Source: Halalkalicoccus tibetensis
GTDB lineage: Archaea > Halobacteriota > Halobacteria > Halobacteriales > Halalkalicoccaceae
Length of the DNA: 64,000 nucleotides
Assembly (NCBI RefSeq): GCF_037996645.1
Contig: NZ_JBBMXV010000006.1
Coordinates: 186,001 to 250,000 of the forward strand
Reading direction: 5' to 3'
This document shows, in pieces, positions 55,963-63,809 of this stretch. The notes beneath the pieces are model-generated. The model was not told the origin of the DNA and ran no database searches. It saw nothing but the letters and a program-made list of their open reading frames with translations. The translations under genes were made by a program, and so were the position numbers. Within the stretch, counting starts at the first letter, position 1. Each line of letters opens with the position of its first letter.

Positions 55963-55982
55963 GACACCACCCTGCAAGTGTT
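55963..55982 (+). repeat. Origin repeat copy 2
   Basis: GACACCACCCTGCAAGTGTT, identical to copy 1. Confidence 0.75.
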
Positions 55983-56224
55983 CTGTGACGAGGGCTGAGA
56001 AAGATCCAGCTGTATTCACAGAAAACACAGCGCGGATGCCCCGGGGCTTGACCCCGAGGCAGTTTACCTAAATCGAGGCGCTAAGGCCCCTTCCTCAACG
56101 AGCGACCGGAGGGAGCGAGTAGGGAGGGGATACAGCGCCGCACAGTTCTCATACGTGTTCGGTAGCAAGCCCGCAGGCCTACGATTCGATAGACTTGAGT
56201 TATAACAGAGTATATACACAGTTA

Positions 56225-56377
56225 ATGGATCGGCACAAAATCGAGGGCGACGAAGTCCTCGACCGAGATGTTCACCCGGTCGGAAACGGCGCGCACGTCC
56301 TCGTCCCGAAACGGTAGATCGGAGCGGACGTGAAGGTCGTCCGCATTTCCGACCCCGACGCCGATTCAGGCGAGTAG
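56225..56377 (+). pseudogene. DUF2080-family transposon protein with in-frame stop
   Basis: ATG 56225 opens a 50-codon frame interrupted by TAG at 56315-56317. It reads EVLDREVHPVGNGAHVLVPKR, stop, IGADVKVVRISDPD. In relatives a tryptophan follows PKR, so TGG has become TAG. These small proteins precede tnpB in haloarchaeal IS1341 elements. Ends three bases before the tnpB start. Confidence 0.75.
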
Positions 56378-56380
56378 ACC

Positions 56381-57610
56381 ATGCGCTACAACTACAGGTA
56401 TCGACTCAAACCCACCGACGAACTCCACGAGCGGTTAGCGTGGACCGTCGATACCTGCCGGCAGGTCTACAACCACTTCCTTCACCGACTCAACCGAGTA
56501 GACGGAACCTCCGCCTACTCCGAACAGTTACTCCTACCGAACCTCAAACGCGAGTGGTCCGACCTGAAGGACGTTCACTCGAAGGTCCTTCAGAAAGTCG
56601 TACAACGTCTGTACGACAACCTCTCGACGTTAAAGGGGCGGAAGGACAACGGCTACCGCATCGGCGAACTCAAGTGGAAAGCCCCGCAGGAATATCGCTC
56701 GATCAAGTACAGTCAAACCGGCTTCAAGCTCAACAACACGAGCGGTCGGCCTGTACTCTCTCTTTCCAAGATCGGCGACGTTCCGATGGTCTACCACCGC
56801 GAGGTTCCCGACGACGCCACGATCAAAGAGGTCGTCGTGAAGCAGGAACCCACGGGCGAATGGTTCGCTGTTCTCGGGATCGAAACCGAGAACGACGCGC
56901 CACCGAAGCCCGAGAATCCCGAGCGGTGCGTCGGCATCGACGTGGGTATCCTGAAGTACGCTCACGACAGCGACGGAACCGCCGTCGAAGGTCCCGACCT
57001 CTCCGACGAACGCGAGCGGTTGGAGCGCGCACAACGCGACCTCTCGCGGAAACAACACGGCTCGGCGAACTACCACAAACAACAGCGCGTCGTGGCCCAA
57101 CGCCACGCCGACCTGAAGCGAAAGCGTCGGGACTTCCTTCACAAGCTCTCGAACTACTACGCTCGGGAATACGACCTTGTGGCGGTCGAAGATCTCGACG
57201 CGAAAGGTCTGATGGAACTTCCATCGAACAGCCGCAACCGTGCCTCGGCGTCATGGGCAACGTTCCTCCGAATGTTGGAGTACAAGTGCGACCGCGAAGG
57301 CACGCATTTCGTCGCCGTCGATCCGCGCGGGACGACGAAAGAGTGTTCCAACTGTGGCGTTTCGACCGACAAACCGCTGTGGGTTCGGGAACACTCGTGT
57401 CCTTCGTGCCGGTTCGAGGCGGACCGCGACCTCAACGCCGCCTACAACATCCTTTCTCGCGGACTCACCGAAATAGGGGTGGTTCACCCCGATTCAATGC
57501 CTGCGGAGACTGCGCTCCCTGTGGGGACCGATTCGGTTCCTGCAAAGCGCGTCGTGGAAACAGGAAGCCCCGTCCTCAGCGAGGCCGTCAGGCCGAGCAG
57601 GGCGGGGTAG
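56381..57610 (+). CDS. tnpB: TnpB RNA-guided nuclease of IS1341-type element
   Basis: A 409-residue TnpB. The RuvC-like catalytic residues are all visible: D187 in CVGIDVGILKYA, E270 in AVEDLDAKGL and D350 in ADRDLNAAYN. The zinc ribbon has CSNC and CPSC. The N-terminal part starts with the usual YNYRYRLKP and VDTCRQVYNHFL. The protein is intact. TnpB proteins use an RNA transcribed from the element's right end to cut DNA next to a target-adjacent motif. Long open frames in other registers across this gene are shadows. Confidence 0.93.
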   Translation: MRYNYRYRLKPTDELHERLAWTVDTCRQVYNHFLHRLNRVDGTSAYSEQLLLPNLKREWSDLKDVHSKVLQKVVQRLYDNLSTLKGRKDNGYRIGELKWKAPQEYRSIKYSQTGFKLNNTSGRPVLSLSKIGDVPMVYHREVPDDATIKEVVVKQEPTGEWFAVLGIETENDAPPKPENPERCVGIDVGILKYAHDSDGTAVEGPDLSDERERLERAQRDLSRKQHGSANYHKQQRVVAQRHADLKRKRRDFLHKLSNYYAREYDLVAVEDLDAKGLMELPSNSRNRASASWATFLRMLEYKCDREGTHFVAVDPRGTTKECSNCGVSTDKPLWVREHSCPSCRFEADRDLNAAYNILSRGLTEIGVVHPDSMPAETALPVGTDSVPAKRVVETGSPVLSEAVRPSRAG

Positions 57611-57631
57611 TTCACACCACCATGCAAGTGT
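57480..57631 (+). ncRNA. Predicted omega/reRNA region of tnpB
   Basis: In IS200/IS605 elements the guide RNA spans the 3' end of tnpB and the right end, with the guide being the first 16-20 bases outside the element. Here the right end is at 57615, so the guide would begin ACCACCATGCAAGTGTTC (57616 on), which is an origin repeat. Exact 5' end is not determinable from sequence alone. Confidence 0.4.
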
Positions 57632-57632
57632 T
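57613..57632 (+). repeat. Origin repeat copy 3 (interrupted by the TnpB element)
   Basis: CACACCACCATGCAAGTGTT, one substitution (C to A) relative to copies 1 and 2 in the core. Its left three bases now belong to the element's right end. Confidence 0.7.
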
Positions 57633-57657
57633 CTATCGAAGACGATATGAAGAGCAG

Positions 57658-59016
57658 CTATGCAAATCGGAAGAGGTCCCGTTGTTCAGCCTCAAGTTTA
57701 TCGGGAGCCTGGTATGAGGTTGCTTGTCCCTTCTGGTAGTGCTCAAGGATTTCATAGACATTACTGGGAAGGACACCACCGAGGCGACTATCCTGTTCGC
57801 AAGCTTTGATGATGTCCTCGGGAGTATCGGTGACTTCATAGATATAGGTCCGGCCACCTTTACGGCCGAGATTACGCTCAGTCGAGCGTGCAAGCCCAAG
57901 CATACAAAGTTGATCCAGAAATTCGTAGAACTTGCGTTCGGAAACTTGGTCCGCATTAGCTGAAGCGGCGAGTTTCGTATATAGGTTATAGATATGCTTT
58001 GTCCGAGCTTCTTTTTGTGGTTCGATGACCATCAGTGTCGTTGAGATATAGGCTAATCCTTGCTGAATTGAGAGTTTGTCGTCGAAGTAGTCGAGAATTT
58101 CATCTGTCTCAATATTTTCTGTCGCTTCACGAACATGGTCTTCGTCGACGATCGACGACCCCTCCATTCGTGCATACTCACCGGCTTTTTCTAAGATACG
58201 AAGTCCCTGTCGAACGTCGCCACGCTCCTGTGCCGCGAATGCTGCAGCAAGCGGGATAACATCATCATCAAGGACATCGCCTTTGAAGGCGAGATCTGCG
58301 TAATAAGTAAGGATATCTCCTAGTTGGCTCGCATTATATGGGCCAAACTCGATCTCTCGTTCCCCCAATGTCGATTTCACTTTTGGCTCAAGTGCATCGA
58401 CGAATTTTAGATTGTTAGAGATACCAATGAGACCGATTTTTGCATCGCTGATTGGTGTATCTTCGTTGGCTTCAGCTCGTGGGAGGTCATAGAGGAAGTC
58501 GTTACGAGCATCTGGAGGAATGTTGTCGATCTCGTCGAGAATGAGGAGGACGTTGCCGCCGAGCGATTCGATTTCTTCATAGAGGAAGTTGAAAACACGA
58601 TCTGTGCTATGGCCGCTTTCAGCTACTTGATCGTCTGCTGGTCGTAGTTCGTTGACGATCGTCGTAACGAGCCGATACGCGGTCTTGTAGTGGCGGCAGT
58701 TAATTGGTCCGACGATATGAAGCGGTACTGATCGTCGCTGAGCCTCGCGCTGTAACTTCTCGCGCATCCACTTCGTTACAGCGGTTTTCCCAACACCTGT
58801 CGGTCCGTACACGAAGACGTTATTCGGTTCATGACCTTCGACGATATCTTGAAGAGAGTTCGTATAGAGCTTGATCTCTTCGTCTCGATGCATGATCTCG
58901 TCGGGCTCATAGGAGTCCTTCTTGAGCGGCTGTTTCCAGGCAAAGATCAGATCCTCGTCCTGAAATGGGTTCTCGTTGTGATCCATCCGTAGTTCTTGAG
59001 TTGTCCGGTCACTCAC
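57658..59016 (-). CDS. orc: Orc1/Cdc6 replication initiator
   Basis: A 452-residue Orc1/Cdc6 AAA+ protein that recognises and opens the replication origin. Walker A is GPTGVGKTA (K77), Walker B is LLILDEIDNI (D161-E162), and sensor 1 is IGLIGISNNL. The C-terminal winged helix begins about residue 340 and contains KLAASANADQVSERKFYEFL. The normal haloarchaeal N-terminus (NPFQDEDLIFAWKQPL) starts just after ATG 58986; a GTG at 59016 adds ten residues. The six flanking repeats with A+T-rich DNA upstream mark this as an active-looking origin. Confidence 0.93.
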   Translation of the reverse strand: MSDRTTQELRMDHNENPFQDEDLIFAWKQPLKKDSYEPDEIMHRDEEIKLYTNSLQDIVEGHEPNNVFVYGPTGVGKTAVTKWMREKLQREAQRRSVPLHIVGPINCRHYKTAYRLVTTIVNELRPADDQVAESGHSTDRVFNFLYEEIESLGGNVLLILDEIDNIPPDARNDFLYDLPRAEANEDTPISDAKIGLIGISNNLKFVDALEPKVKSTLGEREIEFGPYNASQLGDILTYYADLAFKGDVLDDDVIPLAAAFAAQERGDVRQGLRILEKAGEYARMEGSSIVDEDHVREATENIETDEILDYFDDKLSIQQGLAYISTTLMVIEPQKEARTKHIYNLYTKLAASANADQVSERKFYEFLDQLCMLGLARSTERNLGRKGGRTYIYEVTDTPEDIIKACEQDSRLGGVLPSNVYEILEHYQKGQATSYQAPDKLEAEQRDLFRFA

Positions 59017-59036
59017 ACTCCGTCTCCATAAAGATT

Positions 59037-59401
59037 CCTACCCCCCTGCAAGTGTTACATCTGTTTTGATTGCTTATATACCCCACACCCACCACTCTGC
59101 AAGTGTTCCAGGTGAATCAAAGGTCCCCCGTTGTTGATCCACGCTAAGAGGGGAAATGAGACAAGAAATCAGCGGGAAGAGACCTCCCAGCACTAGCTAG
59201 TTTCTTCTCTACTACTAGCTCTAGTTCTAGTAGTTATTTTATAGTTTAGGGTAGAAGCAATTCTAGTGCCAGAGAAACGTCTCTAGTGAGGCTTCTGAGG
59301 GAATCTTCGTATTTGGCCGCTCCTCTTTATATTCTCCTCTTGTTTTGCTTCTCTCCCCCTCTGATTCGTAGCCATAGAACACTTGCACGGTGGTGGGTGT
59401 G
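59037..59401. other. Replication origin upstream of orc1/cdc6
   Basis: Three origin repeats: CCCCCCTGCAAGTGTT (59041-59056), CACCCACCACTCTGCAAGTGTT (59086-59107) and, inverted, AACACTTGCACGGTGGTGGG (59379-59398). The last two face each other across about 270 bases that include A+T-rich segments (about 59200-59255 and 59320-59350). This inverted-repeat-plus-duplex-unwinding-element layout is the standard haloarchaeal origin next to orc1/cdc6, though the repeat sequence differs from the classical ORB. Confidence 0.82.
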
Positions 59402-60005
59402 CCTATGAGAGTATCTTACCGTGTTGATCTTCACCACTTCTTCAAGAGAGAGAGAGTAGACCGGTATAACAGGGTGATCCTATTGACTGACCCCGTGGAT
59501 TCGCTCAGCACGTTCACAGATCTTGAAGAGACTGCTGTTCCCTCGCCCCTATCCAGGTGTATCAAAATCAATATCGCCATATACAGTTTATACTTATGCT
59601 ATATTGCGATGTTACGCTTGTAGAGCCTCTAAACCCTCTATATTCACGAACCAATCCTCGAGCTATGATGGTCCTGATTACTTCAATAATCACGACCAAT
59701 TTCCACCACCTCGGCGCTGTCGGGTAAGCACGAACACTGCAACCACCCCATGAGGCCGCTTTCCCCCAGAGTTGATCGAAGAAAAGAGGGTAGCAAAATC
59801 GCGGCGGCCAATCTCCCTCTGTAGTCGAATTATCGGACTTGCTGCTCACGAACGGGGTCCTTTGTTCTCCTCGGTCGAGCTGACCAGCCTGTAGCTAAGG
59901 ATACCTTTCTCCACTCCGGATAAACCGTCCTCGCGGTCTATGAGAACTTAAGCAACGAACTGGCTTCCTATAAAGTTCTTATAGTAGTGGTCCGTAAGAC
60001 GGCAT
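59402..60005. other. Intergenic stretch, no gene recognised
   Basis: About 600 bases between the origin and the MNT gene. Short frames only. A+T-rich around 59560-59620. Nothing else is recognised. Confidence 0.4.
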
Positions 60006-60719
60006 ATGAACCACGAGACGGAAACGAAGAGCTCTCTAGGGGCTTCGGTTTCGCTCTCTATACCTGCTCGTGACCCGGATTTATTCAAACACAAGGCAAC
60101 CAGCGATGTCCTCCTCTTTTTAATTAACCATCGGTTCGGTGATTTCTCGCTTCGAAAGATTGCAAGCCACACTGGGCACTCACATCAGTCTGTGCGACGA
60201 GCTGTAACTGTCCTCAGTTCGAATAAACTGGTCGTTGAATCACCGGAAAGTAACCAGCGACTCGTTCAGATCAACCGCAATCGACTCTCTATTCCGGATG
60301 ACCCGATTCTCCGAATTCCCCAGCCAGAATACCACCGACCTGTGAAAGCGGCGGTAGAAGAGCTTCACGAGAAGATCAGTGATGTAGTTGGCATCATCCT
60401 CTACGGGAGTGTCGCTCGGGGAGAAGCTGACCGACGAAGTGATATCGATCTCTGGGTGCTTACTCGATCCGGACGGGCTGAAAGTCAACGGGAAGCGAAC
60501 GCCGTTGCTCGTGACCTCGAGGAGGTATCATTCGATGGGGACCGGTATGCATATGATATTGACGTTGAGGCTGTCCAAGCAATTCCAACCTATACTGAGG
60601 ATATTCGGGAAATCGTCGTTTCGGGAATCCCGATCTACAAGACAAGTGACTTCGAAACCGTCGAAAACCTCCTGTTGGAGGAAGGAAGCAAGGATACGGA
60701 CGGAGGTAAGGATGGGTAG
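60006..60719 (+). CDS. HTH-nucleotidyltransferase (MNT) antitoxin-like protein
   Basis: A 237-residue protein. A winged helix occupies about 25-95 (DVLLFLINHRFGDFSLRKIA, HQSVRRAVTVLSSNKLVV). The minimal nucleotidyltransferase domain has the GS...SDxD motif GSVARGEADRRSDID (G134-S135, D146, D148), and a third acidic residue in YAYDIDVEAVQ. MNT proteins neutralise HEPN toxins by adding AMP; the HEPN-like gene overlaps the end by eight bases. In haloarchaea the HTH fusion is usual and gives autoregulation. Confidence 0.85.
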   Translation: MNHETETKSSLGASVSLSIPARDPDLFKHKATSDVLLFLINHRFGDFSLRKIASHTGHSHQSVRRAVTVLSSNKLVVESPESNQRLVQINRNRLSIPDDPILRIPQPEYHRPVKAAVEELHEKISDVVGIILYGSVARGEADRRSDIDLWVLTRSGRAESQREANAVARDLEEVSFDGDRYAYDIDVEAVQAIPTYTEDIREIVVSGIPIYKTSDFETVENLLLEEGSKDTDGGKDG

Positions 60720-61221
60720 TGGTTCAGATCCGAACGCGGTTCTCACGGCACTAGGACGCGCCCAGGATGCCTTCGAGATGGTTGGACGAGGTCGGACAGA
60801 GTTCGAGGAAGGAATTAGCGCCAATGTAGATTGGAAGACACAGCTCACAAAAGCATGTAGGCTTCTCGAAGTTGTCGAAACACTCCAACTTCAGGATGGG
60901 TATTATACTGCCGTCATCGAGATCTGTTTTGGGGCTATTGAACGATCGATCGAGGCGTATGCCCTCTCGATGACGAACGATACGCTCCAGGACTTCCAGG
61001 ATCACCAGTTCAGTTACGACCGTGCACACCAAATTGGACTGTTCGAGAGGGAGACCGCAGACGAGATGAAGGCTCTCTATAGCGATAATCGGACCGAGAG
61101 TTATTACGGAGGTGGCAGACCGACAGCGGAGCAAGCCGATGCAATGACTGAATTAGCGATCGCTGTCCACGAGTTCTCGGTGAGTCAAATCCGAGAAGGT
61201 GGCGTCTGTTTGTGTGACTAA
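60712..61221 (+). CDS. HEPN-like protein paired with MNT
   Basis: A 169-residue all-helical protein overlapping the MNT gene by eight bases. The pattern (WKTQLTKACRLLEVVETLQL, YTAVIEICFGAIERSIEAYA, YSDNRTESYYGGG) fits the HEPN partners of haloarchaeal MNT proteins. The canonical RxxxxH RNase motif is not evident, so the toxin activity is uncertain. The start ATG at 60712 is fixed by the overlap. Together they would be an addiction module near the origin and recombinase. Confidence 0.72.
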   Translation: MGSGSDPNAVLTALGRAQDAFEMVGRGRTEFEEGISANVDWKTQLTKACRLLEVVETLQLQDGYYTAVIEICFGAIERSIEAYALSMTNDTLQDFQDHQFSYDRAHQIGLFERETADEMKALYSDNRTESYYGGGRPTAEQADAMTELAIAVHEFSVSQIREGGVCLCD

Positions 61222-61249
61222 CTACGGGAGACACTGCGAGGAAACTACA

Positions 61250-62500
61250 ATGAAACGAGATACACCAATGAATCGAGTGCAGTCGACTCCTCTCACCGAG
61301 ACGTTCGAGCGCTATCTCCAGGATAAAGGAAAAGGCCGCGGCGGAAACGGTGGAAACTATCGACGGAACGTAGCCCGCGAGCTTGAGCGGTTTGCAGAGT
61401 GGACTACTGGTGAGCGCGGTTCCGATGACTGGACGGGGATCATCCCGACCGACAGTGACAGAGAACCCACTTTCGAGGAGCTTGACGAACGAGTCTTCCG
61501 TGAATACGCCCGTCACCTTGCTGGCGACCGTGGACTCAAACAGAACACTGCCCAAACCTATTATCGGTATCTCTCTGCGTGGTGTGGCTGGTGTGTCAAT
61601 GAAGGCTATCTAGAAGCCCATTATGCTCAGCGAGCCAGTGCGATGGCCCCGCTCCCTGATGATGATGGTCGTAAGCCCGGTGATCAGCAAGCGTGGACGT
61701 CCGAGCAGCGCCATGTCCTCACTCGATTCGTTGATGAGCAGGCTCGAGATGCCATTGAGGAGTTCACAACACTACCTGAGGAGACTGCGCCTCTCGACAA
61801 GCAGCGAACCCGCTACACCGCCTTGAAGGCGACACGAGACCGTGCTCTCGTTTTCGTTCTCGCGTACACTGCCGTTCGGGTTGGTGAACTCCTTCGTGAC
61901 CCGAATGATCCGCGTCGACGCGGTGTCCGGTGGACGGACCTTTCCTTTGAGGAGGGGAGTATGGACGTCTATCGAAAGAAACAGCAGTGGGATGCTGCGA
62001 GTCTTCCTGATCCAGTGATTGGGCCGCTTCGAAGTTATCGGAAGCTTCTGGATCCGCCCAGCGAGCGGTGGCCAGTCTTTCCGACGTTCGACCAGCGGAC
62101 GCTCGCATCGCTTGTACGCAAGGAGCTGGCTGATCGAGGGCAACGGCCCGACGCAATCGACGAGCAGCGAGCAGCGTCCGCTCGTGACTTGCTGTTGGCT
62201 CTTGAAGAAGACATTCGCCCGCCGTCGATCACAACAGACGGGGCACGATCAATTCTACAACGTCTTTCGGAGGCTGCTGATATTACTATTGACCATCCCA
62301 GACACGACTATCTTGCACCGCATGGTGGCCGACGCGGGATGGGCGAGGTTCTTGTTCGAGCATTCGGGTATACTGTTGCTGCCCGCTATCTCGACAACTC
62401 TGAGGAAATGGTTCGAGAGCGCTACTCACATATTGAGGCCGGGGAACTGGGAGACGTCGCAACAGAGGCGCTCGATGAGATCGACGGTGGTCGGCTCTGA
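61250..62500 (+). CDS. Tyrosine recombinase (plasmid XerC/D-like integrase)
   Basis: A 416-residue tyrosine recombinase. The SAM-like N-terminal domain (ETFERYLQDKGKGRGG to about 125) is followed by the catalytic domain: the first arginine in AYTAVRVGELL, a lysine in VYRKKQQWD, HGGRRGMGEV (H and R), and the nucleophile in VRERYSHIE. All conserved catalytic positions appear present. The family is common on haloarchaeal plasmids, where it resolves multimers or integrates the replicon. ATG at 61250 is preferred over 61199. Confidence 0.87.
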   Translation: MKRDTPMNRVQSTPLTETFERYLQDKGKGRGGNGGNYRRNVARELERFAEWTTGERGSDDWTGIIPTDSDREPTFEELDERVFREYARHLAGDRGLKQNTAQTYYRYLSAWCGWCVNEGYLEAHYAQRASAMAPLPDDDGRKPGDQQAWTSEQRHVLTRFVDEQARDAIEEFTTLPEETAPLDKQRTRYTALKATRDRALVFVLAYTAVRVGELLRDPNDPRRRGVRWTDLSFEEGSMDVYRKKQQWDAASLPDPVIGPLRSYRKLLDPPSERWPVFPTFDQRTLASLVRKELADRGQRPDAIDEQRAASARDLLLALEEDIRPPSITTDGARSILQRLSEAADITIDHPRHDYLAPHGGRRGMGEVLVRAFGYTVAARYLDNSEEMVRERYSHIEAGELGDVATEALDEIDGGRL

Positions 62501-62642
62501 CTCGGTGTTGATCTCCGGTCCGATCAGATTCTGTGCATAGTAGAGGCCCCTCATAAGCCTCAGAACTACTAACGCAGTCTCGGCGGTGAACAAGCTGTGT
62601 TTTCTCTTCGCTCCTTCCTTTCTAGATCCGCTTCTTTGCGGA

Positions 62643-62685
62643 CCTTGTGCAACATTGGGACTTACTCGATCAATGTTGTACAAGG
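62643..62685. repeat. CCTTGTGCAACATT dyad (one of four), next to ParA
   Basis: CCTTGTGCAACATT (62643-62656) faces AATGTTGTACAAGG (62672-62685) with one mismatch and a 15-bp spacer. It is followed immediately by the 18-bp-period array upstream of parA. Confidence 0.65.
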
Positions 62686-62705
62686 CATTGTCGACACTCT
62701 CGACA

Positions 62706-62850
62706 TTCTACATACTGCACAATTTCTACAAATTGCACAGAGTCTACAAACTCGAAATCGTGCTCTGGCCCCTAAAATTCTACAATTTCTACAAGGCTAA
62801 CACAATCTCAAAATTTTACACATTGTGAACATCTTAAGAAATGTGAAAAT
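62706..62850 (+). repeat. 18-bp-period iteron array upstream of parA
   Basis: TTCTACATACTGCACA (62706), TTCTACAAATTGCACA (62724) and GTCTACAAACTCGAAA (62742) start exactly 18 bp apart. TTCTACAATTTCTACA (62778) stays in the same register and TTCTACAAGGCTAACA (62787) is offset by 9; TTTTACACATTGTGAA (62814) and TCTTAAGAAATGTGAA (62832) continue the register. Such phased repeats before a parA gene fit a centromere (parS-like) or ParA/ParB operator, or replication iterons. Confidence 0.7.
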
Positions 62851-62975
62851 TCCAAAAAGTGTCGATAGATTAAAGTCCCCCTCGTAATATGGTATAGACT
62901 GTTCATGAGGCTAAACACTGTACACACTCCGAAATCTTTAGACATTGTAGAAATTGTAAACGGTGGCCAGAATCC

Positions 62976-63809
62976 ATGACTTCGAATACTTCTCAACCGC
63001 ATGCGGTTAGTGTCGCACTCCAGAAAGGCGGTGTTGGGAAGACGACGCTTGCTATTAATCTTGCAGATCGGCTCACTGCACAGGGCCATGAGGTCCTCTT
63101 GGCCGATCTCGATCAACAGGGAAACGCAACCGAAGGTGTTGGGCTTGCAGAACACTATACGGCAGACACTCATCTTGGACACTTTTTAGAAGACGAAGAC
63201 AGTGTACAATTTTCAGACATTGTACACAGCGCTCACGGGTTTGATGTCCTGCCAGCGAACAAGGACTACGACGATCTTGAAGATAAAATCAGAACGACCT
63301 CGTTTGCTGAACTCTGGCTTCGTCGGCAGATCGTTGATCCGTTCCTTGGCGATACATACGATTACATTGTCTTTGACTCGCCACCGAACCTGGGGCCACT
63401 CTCAGATGCATCCCTCGTTGCGAGTCGGAACGTGGTCATTCCTTTATTGATGAGTGAACCGAGCGTCAGTGGCTTCGAGCGGATGTACACCCAGCAGATA
63501 CAACCGCTGCGCAATGAGTTTGAGATCAATATCCTGGCGATCGTCCCTAACGCCCTTTCAGGCGACAACGAAGAACGGCGTATTATCGGCGACCTCGAAG
63601 AATCTCAGTTTGGGTCGCTTCTCCCTACTTTTGCACGGTCCGCACAATTTGATGAATCGCCTGGACCGGGGATCCGTTCACGGATCGCATTCAAGCGTGC
63701 CTATCGAGAGGGTAAACCGCTCGCGAAGTTTGAACCAGAAAACGACATGATTCCACGGCTCGATGAACTTGCTACGATCGTCGAAAACGGGGGGATAGAG
63801 GATGGTTGA
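62976..63809 (+). CDS. parA: ParA-family partition ATPase
   Basis: A 277-residue ParA/Soj ATPase for plasmid segregation. The deviant Walker A is QKGGVGKTTLA (K22 nearby), the A' region is LLADLDQQGNAT, and Walker B is YIVFDSPPNLG. It lacks an N-terminal DNA-binding extension, so it is of the short ParA type. The iteron array lies 126 bases upstream. The next gene overlaps by eight bases. Confidence 0.9.
   Translation: MTSNTSQPHAVSVALQKGGVGKTTLAINLADRLTAQGHEVLLADLDQQGNATEGVGLAEHYTADTHLGHFLEDEDSVQFSDIVHSAHGFDVLPANKDYDDLEDKIRTTSFAELWLRRQIVDPFLGDTYDYIVFDSPPNLGPLSDASLVASRNVVIPLLMSEPSVSGFERMYTQQIQPLRNEFEINILAIVPNALSGDNEERRIIGDLEESQFGSLLPTFARSAQFDESPGPGIRSRIAFKRAYREGKPLAKFEPENDMIPRLDELATIVENGGIEDG

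Larger units (their letters stand above)
56020..57615 (+). mobile_element. IS1341-type (IS200/IS605 family) element with tnpB only
   Basis: Contains a DUF2080-type small gene and tnpB but no tnpA, the IS1341 arrangement. The pentamer TTCAC flanks the left boundary (56015-56019) and ends the element on the right (57611-57615), as expected for the paired cleavage sites of this family. Removing the segment would rejoin TTCAC directly to ACCACCATGCAAGTGTT, which recreates an intact origin repeat 54 bases after copy 2. That strongly supports these ends. A hairpin CCCCGGGGC..GACCCCGAGG lies near the left end (56040-56062). Confidence 0.75.

Noticed and set aside
56440-57717. 425-codon frame overlapping tnpB
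   Set aside because: Arg-rich out-of-frame reading of the G+C-rich tnpB gene; the real frame has the RuvC triad and zinc ribbon.
55904-59401. Possible CRISPR array from the repeated CACCACCCTGCAAGTGTT
   Set aside because: Irregular spacing, copies in both orientations around orc1/cdc6 and no cas genes; origin repeats explain it.
62706-62850. Possible CRISPR-like array before parA
   Set aside because: 18-bp period leaves no spacers; these are iterons.
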